Positions 58,098 to 64,000 of a stretch of DNA of 64,000 bases are shown here, one piece after another; the first letter of the stretch is position 1; each line of letters begins with the position of its first letter. Below the pieces are notes generated by a model that worked only from the letters and a program-made list of their open reading frames with translations, had not been told where the DNA came from and did no database searches. Source of the stretch: Clostridiales bacterium (GTDB lineage: Bacteria > Bacillota > Clostridia > Oscillospirales > Oscillospiraceae); assembly GCA_018374635.1 (NCBI GenBank), contig JAHAEW010000004.1, positions 11,141-75,140 on the forward strand. The letters are read 5' to 3'. Both the position numbers and the translations under genes were made by a program.

Positions 58098-59180
58098 TCA
58101 CTCCTCCTCCGGTCTCACCCGCGGATAGAATGCCGCCGCTGCGCCCAGCGCGCACAGTCCGCCCAGCAGCTTGGACACTACAAAGGCCGCCACCACCTGC
58201 CCCGGCTCCACGCTGGCGATAAAGGCCATCTGTCCTCCCAGGGCAAAGGCGCCCGACACGGAAAAGGCGGCGTTCATGGCCTTTCCTCTTGGGTCCATCT
58301 GACTAAACAGGGGAAGCATGGAGAGGCTGGTAGCCGGACTCAAAATCAGTCCCACCGCCGCGGCTTCATTCACCCCCATCCAGCCCGCAAGGACCCGGAT
58401 GGGGCCCTGGCACCAGGCCAGGATCAGCCGCGAGAGCACCATGGCGCCGCAGACCACAGCGGTGATCTTCAGCACCACCACAAGGGCCTCCTCCGCCAGC
58501 CCCGGCCCGGAGAGGCTCCACGCCGGAAGAAAAAGCCCCAGCACCACCAGTGCGAAGAGCACAAAGCTCAATGCGCGTATCCCGTTCCCCAGCAGGAGAA
58601 GGACCCGGGTCGTGGGGCCCGTGGCCTTCCACAGGGCCAGGCAGAGCCCCGCGCAGACCAGCAGAATCGGGGCGCAGGCCCTGGCCAGCTCCCCCCATCC
58701 CACGCCAAGCAGAATGCCTCCGCTCAGAAGAGCCGCGGGGAGAGTCACGATCCCCAGCACCAGCCCCCGCATCATGGCTCCCACCTCTTCCCGCCCGATC
58801 CCGGCCAGAGAGAGGGGCAGCACAAAGCTCAGGGCGCAGCCCAGCGTGGAGGATACGATCACTCCGGCAAACCGTCCCACCGCCGGATTCCCCGCCATTT
58901 CCCGGGCAATGGACCACCCGCCCAGGTCAGGGGCCAGAAGACAGCCCACCAGCACACAGGGATCAAAGGGGAGTACTCCGGCCAGGGCCGCCACTGCCTG
59001 GGTATTGCTCCGCACCGCGGTGATGCCCAGGCAGTATAATCCCACCAGAGAGATGGCCAGCCTGCCCATGGAATCCACGCCCCGTCCAAAGGGCTCCGCC
59101 AGCCCCATCCGTCCTCCCAGCAGCTGATCCAACAGTCCAAGTGCCGCCAGAATCAGCAGAAACGCAATCAATCCATTCAT
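58098..59180 (-). CDS. eutH: Ethanolamine permease-like protein EutH
   Basis: A 360-residue protein with about ten membrane helices. EutH features are visible: FGRGVDSMGRLAISLVGLYC near the start, LLAPDLGGWSIAREMAGNPA (the LAxDxGGxxLA motif), STLGCALSFVLPLSLAGI and MGVNEAAAVGLILSPATSL. EutH is proposed to let ethanolamine cross the membrane. No other eut gene is nearby, so it is an orphan whose substrate could differ. It begins 19 bases after the upp terminator and has only a weak GAGAGAAG site. No terminator was seen between it and the fhs promoter. Confidence 0.85.
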   Translation of the reverse strand: MNGLIAFLLILAALGLLDQLLGGRMGLAEPFGRGVDSMGRLAISLVGLYCLGITAVRSNTQAVAALAGVLPFDPCVLVGCLLAPDLGGWSIAREMAGNPAVGRFAGVIVSSTLGCALSFVLPLSLAGIGREEVGAMMRGLVLGIVTLPAALLSGGILLGVGWGELARACAPILLVCAGLCLALWKATGPTTRVLLLLGNGIRALSFVLFALVVLGLFLPAWSLSGPGLAEEALVVVLKITAVVCGAMVLSRLILAWCQGPIRVLAGWMGVNEAAAVGLILSPATSLSMLPLFSQMDPRGKAMNAAFSVSGAFALGGQMAFIASVEPGQVVAAFVVSKLLGGLCALGAAAAFYPRVRPEEE

Positions 59181-59198
59181 CTTCTCTCATCCCACCAT

Positions 59199-59238
59199 AA
59201 AAAAAGGGCGCCCCGCACATGTACCGGGGGCGTCCCTT
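59199..59238 (-). terminator. Terminator of the tsaE-tsaB-upp operon
   Basis: GGGACGCCCC pairs with GGGGCGCCC (one bulged A), followed by seven U residues on the minus strand. It stands 20 bases after the upp stop and immediately before eutH. Confidence 0.9.
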
Positions 59239-59255
59239 CATCCACAAATATCTTC

Positions 59256-59891
59256 TTACTTGGTGCCGAAAATACGGTCGCCCGCATCGCCCAGGCCGGG
59301 CACGATGTAGCCGTGGTCGTTGAGCTTCTCATCCACCGCGGCCACATAGATCTCCACGTCGGGATGATCCTTGTGGACCCGTTCAATTCCCTCGGGCGCA
59401 GCGATGATGTTCATCAGCTTGATGTGCTTGACATCATAGTTCTTGATAAACTGGATGGCCGCAGAGGCGGAGCCGCCGGTGGCCAGCATGGGATCGAGGA
59501 TGATGATGTCCCGCTCGGCAATGTCGTTGGGCATCTTGCAGTAATACTCTACGGGCTCCAGGGTATCAGGGTCCCGGTACAGGCCGATATGGCCCACCTT
59601 GGCGGCGGGAAGCAGCTCCAGAATGCCGTCCACCATGCCCAGACCGGCCCGCAGCACGGGAACGATGGCCAGCTTCTTGCCCGCCAGGGTCTTGAACTTG
59701 GCGGTGGTGATGGGGGTCTTGATCTCGACCTCCTCCAGCGGCAGGTCGCGGGTGGCCTCATAGCACATAAGGGTGGCGATCTCGGAAACGACCTCCCGGA
59801 ACTCCTTGGAGCCGGTGCGCTCATCCCGCAGGATGGCGAGCTTGTGCTGCAGCAGCGGGTGGTCCAGAATGTGTACCTTTTCCATGTCCAT
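59256..59891 (-). CDS. upp: Uracil phosphoribosyltransferase
   Basis: A 211-residue salvage enzyme forming UMP from uracil and PRPP. It has [19 protein letters not shown] at the start, [20 protein letters not shown], the PRPP loop [18 protein letters not shown] and the C-terminal [15 protein letters not shown]. The sequence is complete and typical. The ATG at 59891 follows AAAGGGGAAGATACC. It is the last gene of the tsaE-tsaB-upp transcript. Confidence 0.97.
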   Translation of the reverse strand: MDMEKVHILDHPLLQHKLAILRDERTGSKEFREVVSEIATLMCYEATRDLPLEEVEIKTPITTAKFKTLAGKKLAIVPVLRAGLGMVDGILELLPAAKVGHIGLYRDPDTLEPVEYYCKMPNDIAERDIIILDPMLATGGSASAAIQFIKNYDVKHIKLMNIIAAPEGIERVHKDHPDVEIYVAAVDEKLNDHGYIVPGLGDAGDRIFGTK

Positions 59892-59905
59892 GGTATCTTC
59901 CCCTT

Positions 59906-60631
59906 TTATCTTGTTTTCTCAGCGGTTTCCTCCGCCCGGAGCTTTTCCAACCGCTCCCGTTCCGCCTGTGAGAGGCGGTGGTAAACAGGGACCAGGCCCT
60001 GCGCGTCGGTCAGCGCCCCGGTTCGGGCCTGCTCCAGCGCGGCCCGGGCCACGCCCCAGGCGCTCTGATAGCGCAGATGGGGCGGCGCCAAACGGACATC
60101 CAGCCCCTGTTCCTTGAACGTAGTATAACATAAAAGCGCGCCGTCTCCAACCAGAATTTGCGGATTTTCCCTGTTTTTTAGCTCGGCGGCCAGTTCAGGC
60201 AGGCCGATGGCCCGGTCCGGGGTGAGGCGCTCCAATCCCTCTCCCGTCCCCCGGAAACAGGCGTTATAGACCTGGCTGCGCCGGGCGTCCATCACCGCAC
60301 AGATCTCCCCGCCGGTGTGGGCCGCCGTCCAGGCCATGGCCTCCAGTGTGGAGACCCCCGCACAGGGCTTTTCCGCCGGCCAGGCCAGACCCTTGGCCGC
60401 CGCTACGCCGATCCGCAGCCCGGTAAAGGAACCCGGACCGGCCGCCACCGCGATGAGATCCACCTCCTCCAGCGCGGCCCCGCAGCTGTCCAGCAGATGC
60501 TCCAGCATGGGCATCAGCGTGCGGCTGTGGGTCAGGCCGTTGTTCTGGAAGGACTGGGCGATCAGTTTCTCCTCCTCGCACAGCGCCACGGAACAGGCCG
60601 TGGCCGAGGATTCCAGTGCCAAAATCTTCAT
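59906..60631 (-). CDS. tsaB: tRNA threonylcarbamoyladenosine biosynthesis protein TsaB
   Basis: A 241-residue ASKHA-fold protein with [34 protein letters not shown] and [20 protein letters not shown], which is the TsaB hallmark. It scaffolds TsaD and TsaE for t6A37 formation in tRNA. It is joined to tsaE by an ATGA overlap. TsaD and TsaC are not in the window. TcdA, which modifies the product further, is encoded at 35931-36656. Confidence 0.95.
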   Translation of the reverse strand: MKILALESSATACSVALCEEEKLIAQSFQNNGLTHSRTLMPMLEHLLDSCGAALEEVDLIAVAAGPGSFTGLRIGVAAAKGLAWPAEKPCAGVSTLEAMAWTAAHTGGEICAVMDARRSQVYNACFRGTGEGLERLTPDRAIGLPELAAELKNRENPQILVGDGALLCYTTFKEQGLDVRLAPPHLRYQSAWGVARAALEQARTGALTDAQGLVPVYHRLSQAERERLEKLRAEETAEKTR

Positions 60632-61077
60632 ACGCTTCCCTCCTCAGCCGTCAGGTCGGGCGCTCCGGTGATGGTGAGGAGGCGCTGGTCCTCTCCCGCG
60701 CCCCGGCGGATATCCACCCGGATACAGCCCGCTTCCAGGGCCCGCTCCACATTCTCGCTCCACTCTACGGCGCACACGCCGCCCCGGGCCAGATAGTCCT
60801 CCCAGCCGATGTCAAAGAGCTCCTCCTCGGAGCCAAGGCGGTACATATCAAAGTGAAACAGCGGCAGACGGCCGCCCTCATATTCGTTGACGATGGTAAA
60901 GGTGGGACTGGTCACCCGCTCTTCAATCCCCAGCCCCCGGGCAAGCCCCCGGGTAAACGCGGTCTTGCCCGCCCCAAGATCTCCGGAAAAGGCCACCACT
61001 GACCCAGGCGCCAGCACCCGCGCCAGGGCCTCCCCCAATGCCTCGGTATCGTCCACGCAGTCGGAAATATATTCCAT
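60628..61077 (-). CDS. tsaE: tRNA threonylcarbamoyladenosine biosynthesis ATPase TsaE
   Basis: A 149-residue P-loop protein. It has [20 protein letters not shown] (Walker A), [24 protein letters not shown] and [21 protein letters not shown], the complete TsaE motif set. The ATG at 61077 has AAGGAG 9 bases upstream. It is first in the tsaE-tsaB-upp operon and divergent from the rodA-like gene. Confidence 0.95.
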   Translation of the reverse strand: MEYISDCVDDTEALGEALARVLAPGSVVAFSGDLGAGKTAFTRGLARGLGIEERVTSPTFTIVNEYEGGRLPLFHFDMYRLGSEEELFDIGWEDYLARGGVCAVEWSENVERALEAGCIRVDIRRGAGEDQRLLTITGAPDLTAEEGSV

Positions 61078-61104
61078 GGATTCACGCTCCTTCAAACCGG
61101 AGAT

Positions 61105-61133
61105 ATTATAACATAAGTTTAAAGAAAGCGCAA
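61105..61133 (-). promoter_or_regulatory. Promoter of tsaE-tsaB-upp
   Basis: TTGCGC (61128-61133) and TATAAT (61105-61110) with a 17-base spacer on the minus strand. Confidence 0.8.
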
Positions 61134-61138
61134 AATGG

Positions 61139-61167
61139 TTTACGTCTCTCCAAAAAGGTGATATGAT
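61139..61167 (+). promoter_or_regulatory. Promoter of the rodA-like gene
   Basis: TTTACG (61139-61144) and TATGAT (61162-61167) with a 17-base spacer on the plus strand. It is back to back with the tsaE promoter, only 5 bases apart. Confidence 0.82.
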
Positions 61168-61193
61168 AAGAGCCGTTCACCGGAGCTTTCCCA

Positions 61194-62447
61194 GTGGAAG
61201 CTCCCCGGATTTCTGACTGGTCTGATTTGGAAAGGAGGCCGTTTTCTCTGTCCTGGCTTACCGACTCCCTCAAAGAATTTTTCCGCAAGGGGGATCTTGT
61301 GCTGCTCTCCCTCTGTCTGGCCGCCAGCGGCTTTGGACTGGTGCTCATTTACAGCGCCTCCCGCTATACGGAAAGCACCCGCTTCATGCCGGTCCAGTCC
61401 ATTGCCATCGTGCTGGGCGTACTGGTCTATATTGTGATGTCCTCGGTGGATGTGGAGCTTTTTACGGAAAAGTCCTGGAAGTTCCTGCTGGCCTTCAACA
61501 TCGGCTTTGTGCTCCTCACCCGCACGCCCATCGGCGTGGACCACGGCACGGGCAACCGCAGCTGGCTCTCCATCCCCGGCATCCCCTTTGAACTCCAGCC
61601 CGCGGAGATCGTCAAACTCACCTTTATCCTGCTTCTGGCCTGGCAGTGCAGCCGCATCCAGAGCCGGGGGCATGACATCAGCTCCATTCCCTCGGTCATG
61701 CAGATCACAGGCCATACCCTGATGATGTTCGGCCTGATCGCGGTGGCCTCGGGCGACTTCGGCATGGGTCTCACCTATCTGTTCATCTTTGTGGTCATGG
61801 CCTGGGTATCGGGCGTTAAAAAACGCTGGTTCGTCCTGGCTATCCTGCTCTTTGCCGCCATGGTGGTGATGGTCGTTCTGTTCTGGGACAAATTCAGCGG
61901 CATCTATTTCTTCCGGCGGATCAAGGTCGTCATCGACCACATCACCGGCAACCCGGACACCCTCTATGACCAGACCATGGATACCGGGTGGCAGCAGACC
62001 AAGAGCATCACCGCCATCGGAAGCGGGCAGCTCACCGGCATGGGCTACCTCAACGGCAATCTGACCCAGAGCGCCTATGCCACCAGCCTGCCCGCCCGGT
62101 ACAACGATGAGATCTTCGCCGTCTGCGGAGAAGAGTTCGGCTTTGTCGGCTGTGTGCTCCTTCTCCTCCTGATGGCCTCCATCATTCTGCGCTGCATCTG
62201 GGTGGCCCGGCGGGCCTGTTCTCCCCAGTCGGCCTACCTGGTGATGGGGTACGCCGGAATGCTTCTGGCTCAGGTGGGCGTCAACATCGCCATGTGCCTG
62301 TATATCTTCCCGGTAGTGGGCCTGACCCTCCCCTTCGTGAGCTATGGAGGCTCCTCCATCATCACCATGTTTGCCGCAATGGGCATCGTGTCCAGCGTGA
62401 AGATGCGCTCTCTCCCCAGCTGGCTGCGGGACCGGAGTAAATTATAG
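61194..62447 (+). CDS. RodA/FtsW/SpoVE-family peptidoglycan polymerase
   Basis: A SEDS protein of up to 417 residues with about ten membrane helices. It has LVLIYSASRYTES in the first helix, GNRSWLSIPGIPFELQPAEIVKL (the SEDS glycan-polymerase region), SAYATSLPARYNDEIFAVCGEEFGF with the catalytic-type Asp/Glu segment and the C-terminal GLTLPFVSYGGSSIITM. It polymerises glycan strands with a partner class-B PBP. Its promoter places the TSS near 61174. The frame opens with GTG at 61194, but the only strong Shine-Dalgarno (AAAGGAGG, 61231-61238) precedes an in-frame CTG at 61248, so the start is uncertain. RodA is favoured over FtsW by its isolated context; that is weak evidence. Confidence 0.9.
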   Translation: MEAPRISDWSDLERRPFSLSWLTDSLKEFFRKGDLVLLSLCLAASGFGLVLIYSASRYTESTRFMPVQSIAIVLGVLVYIVMSSVDVELFTEKSWKFLLAFNIGFVLLTRTPIGVDHGTGNRSWLSIPGIPFELQPAEIVKLTFILLLAWQCSRIQSRGHDISSIPSVMQITGHTLMMFGLIAVASGDFGMGLTYLFIFVVMAWVSGVKKRWFVLAILLFAAMVVMVVLFWDKFSGIYFFRRIKVVIDHITGNPDTLYDQTMDTGWQQTKSITAIGSGQLTGMGYLNGNLTQSAYATSLPARYNDEIFAVCGEEFGFVGCVLLLLLMASIILRCIWVARRACSPQSAYLVMGYAGMLLAQVGVNIAMCLYIFPVVGLTLPFVSYGGSSIITMFAAMGIVSSVKMRSLPSWLRDRSKL

Positions 62448-62459
62448 CAAAAGCCGCAT

Positions 62460-62520
62460 AACCTCCTTGTTTTGGGAAAGACTGTGGGTGATCCCATTTT
62501 TCCAAACAAGGAGGTTTTTT
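62460..62520 (+). terminator. Terminator hairpin carrying the next gene's Shine-Dalgarno
   Basis: AACCTCCTTGTTT (62460-62472) pairs exactly with AAACAAGGAGGTT (62504-62516), extended inward by GG/CC and A-T pairs, and is followed by six T residues. AAGGAGG in the 3' arm stands 8 bases before the TTG start of the following gene, so the rodA terminator and that ribosome-binding site are the same sequence. Confidence 0.88.
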
Positions 62521-62522
62521 CT

Positions 62523-63860
62523 TTGAAGCATTCCGCACTGACCCGCCGCCTGGTATCGCTGGGCGCACTGTGCGCCCTCACCCTGACCTTCTCTCTCCCA
62601 GCCTCCGCCTTTCTGTTCTGGGGCAGGGAAGAGACGTCGGCCGGAGAGGCCACCGTGACCGCCTTCGCGAAAAACGGCCTGCCCGGGGAGTCCATCTCCT
62701 TCTCTGCCGACGATTTCCGGGTGGATGCCGACGGAGATGTGACCCTGGACGCCGTGGTCATCTCCTCCCTCCCCGACGCCGCAGCCGGCGTGCTCACACT
62801 GGCCGGTATCCCGCTGAATGTGGGAGATTCCGTATCCATGGACGCAGTCGACGGACTGCGCTTTCTTGCCTCCAGCCAGCCAACCGCCGCCACGTCTCAG
62901 TTTACCTTTGCGCCGGTATTCTCCAACGGTGTGTCCGGCCGGGAGGTGGAGGTGGGGCTCTATCTCCTCTCCGCCGAGAACAACGCCCCGGTGGCCCAGC
63001 ACCTGGAGCTCTCCACCTATAAAAACACCGTACTCACCGCGCCTTTCCCGGCCACCGATCCCGAGGGGGATCTGCTCTCCTACCAGCTGGTCAGCAAACC
63101 GGCCCGGGGCTCGGTGACTATGCCCGCCGAGGGGGAAAATACCTTCACCTACACGCCCTATGAGGGCAAGACCGGAAAAGACGCCTTCACCTATGTGGCT
63201 GTGGACTCGGTGGGCAATACCTCCACTCCGGCCAAGGTGACCATCACCATCAAAAAGCCAGACACCAAGGTCACCTATGCGGATATGGACGGCCATGCCG
63301 CCGCCAACGCCGCCATCCGTCTGGCCGAAGAGGGCATCTTTGTGGGGGAGTGTATGGGGGACTCCTACTTCTTCCAGCCGGATCTGCCCGTGACCCGCAG
63401 TCAGTTCGTGGCCATGGTGATGGACGCCACCGGGCTGGAAGCGCTGGAGGATGTGAGCCGCACCGGCTTTGCCGACGACACCTCCATCCCCCAGTGGGCC
63501 AAACCCTATGTGGCCTCCGCCCTCAAGGCGGGACTGGTCCAGGGAACGCAGAACGCCGACGGACAAGTGGTATTCCAGCCGCAGGCACCGGTGACCCGGG
63601 CCGAGGCCAGCGTACTGCTCAACCGGGTGCTCCAGGTCACCGACGTGGCACAGCCCACCTTCGGATTGGATCTGACCGGCGCGCCCGCCTGGGCGGTCCA
63701 GTCCGCAGCTAACCTGGAGAGCTGCGGCGTCCTTCAGGCCGAGTCCAACGGCACGCTGACCCTCTCCAATACTCTGACCCGGGCGGAGGCCGCTCAGCTT
63801 CTGGTGGGTGCGCTCAACGTACTGGAAAGCCGGGAAACCGGAAGTTTCTTCCCCTGGTAA
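62523..63860 (+). CDS. Exported S-layer-homology protein with cadherin-like domain
   Basis: A 445-residue secreted protein starting at TTG 62523 (AAGGAGG 8 bases upstream), which yields a clean signal peptide (residues 1-29, ending PASA). Residues about 30-155 are of unknown fold. A cadherin/Big-like tandem-repeat domain follows (about 158-250: NNAPVAQHLELSTYKNTVL, DPEGDLLSYQLVSKPARGSV, GKTGKDAFTYVAVDSVGN). Then come SLH-type repeats (from about 258: YADMDGHAAANAAIRLAEEG, VTRSQFVAMVMDATGL, ADDTSIPQWAKPYVASALKA, VTRAEASVLLNRVL). SLH repeats bind pyruvylated cell-wall polymer, so the protein should be displayed on the surface. Its ligand is unknown. Confidence 0.85.
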   Translation: MKHSALTRRLVSLGALCALTLTFSLPASAFLFWGREETSAGEATVTAFAKNGLPGESISFSADDFRVDADGDVTLDAVVISSLPDAAAGVLTLAGIPLNVGDSVSMDAVDGLRFLASSQPTAATSQFTFAPVFSNGVSGREVEVGLYLLSAENNAPVAQHLELSTYKNTVLTAPFPATDPEGDLLSYQLVSKPARGSVTMPAEGENTFTYTPYEGKTGKDAFTYVAVDSVGNTSTPAKVTITIKKPDTKVTYADMDGHAAANAAIRLAEEGIFVGECMGDSYFFQPDLPVTRSQFVAMVMDATGLEALEDVSRTGFADDTSIPQWAKPYVASALKAGLVQGTQNADGQVVFQPQAPVTRAEASVLLNRVLQVTDVAQPTFGLDLTGAPAWAVQSAANLESCGVLQAESNGTLTLSNTLTRAEAAQLLVGALNVLESRETGSFFPW

Positions 63861-63865
63861 TATGT

Positions 63866-63900
63866 AAAAACGCGCCGCAGAGCCAAAGCTCTGCGGCGCG
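63866..63900 (-). terminator. Terminator of the gene entering from the right edge
   Basis: CGCGCCGCAGAGC (63871-63883) pairs with GCTCTGCGGCGCG (63888-63900) around CAAA. The U-tract is on the minus strand (63866-63870), so it serves the minus-strand gene beyond it and may also stop the SLH gene transcript. Confidence 0.85.
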
Positions 63901-63931
63901 CCAGACTGTCAATAAAGTATATTTCTTCGAT

Positions 63932-64000
63932 TTATGCTGCAAGAGCCTCGCAGAGTTCCGCCGTCCGCAGACGGCGGAAGAGGGTCAAATCGTGTTTTCC
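63932..64000 (-). CDS. C-terminal end of a gene continuing beyond the window
   Basis: A minus-strand frame enters from the right edge and stops with TAA at 63932. The 22 visible residues end LTLFRRLRTAELCEALAA. A minus-strand terminator lies about 30 bases after the stop, which supports a real gene end. The fragment is too short to identify. Confidence 0.45.
   Translation of the reverse strand, partial: GKHDLTLFRRLRTAELCEALAA

Overview
The window looks like chromosome from a GC-rich member of the Clostridia, most likely an Oscillospiraceae-type gut anaerobe. This is inferred from the strong GC bias at third codon positions, AGGAGG-type ribosome-binding sites, Firmicutes-type promoters and L10 leader, anaerobic cobalamin synthesis, formate-tetrahydrofolate ligase and an S-layer-homology protein. 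No phage, insertion sequence, CRISPR array, rRNA or tRNA was found.

Layout. 1-3727: a truncated N-acylglucosamine 2-epimerase gene divergent from a ROK-type sugar kinase, with a perfect palindrome inside the epimerase promoter, then a DUF624/YesL membrane protein and a nucleotidyltransferase of the NMN adenylyltransferase type. 3778-27221 (all minus strand): a 23-kb tetrapyrrole and cobalamin block. Read in the direction of transcription it starts with a consensus promoter, a cobalamin riboswitch and a terminator, then cbiD-F-G-H-J-ET-A, cobT, cbiB, cobD, cbiP, cbiC and cbiK. A second cobalamin riboswitch follows, then cbiM-N-Q-O (cobalt import), cbiL, hemA, sirC, hemC, cobA/hemD fusion, hemB and hemL. 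Most junctions are ATGA or few-base overlaps. Together they cover glutamyl-tRNA to adenosylcobinamide phosphate plus lower-ligand activation. CobU, CobS and a corrinoid adenosyltransferase are not in the window. 27304-30115: an OmpR-type two-component system.

30336-34024 (minus): rpmG-secE-nusG-rplK-rplA, then rplJ-rplL behind its own perfect-consensus promoter and L10 leader. The rpmG end carries a roughly 200-nt leader with an intrinsic terminator. 34352-43706: ruvX, a monooxygenase-like protein, a transporter encoded as two half-length TauE/SafE proteins, tcdA, a parvulin-type foldase, a free-standing alanyl-tRNA editing protein, an aconitase-family hydratase and a secreted amidase with a Thr-Pro linker.

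43767-56037 (minus): a kdp potassium region with kdpF-A-B-C, a further micro-membrane protein, an unrecognised 292-residue protein, kdpE and two different KdpD kinases. The two kinases have complementary motif losses, which is the most unusual thing in the window. 56257-64000: fhs, an orphan eutH, the tsaE-tsaB-upp operon, a divergent rodA/ftsW-like gene and an S-layer-homology protein.

A recurring regulatory architecture is seen twice (35869-35914 and 62460-62520). A terminator-like hairpin carries the next gene's Shine-Dalgarno sequence in its 3' arm, and the U-tract serves as the spacer to the start codon.
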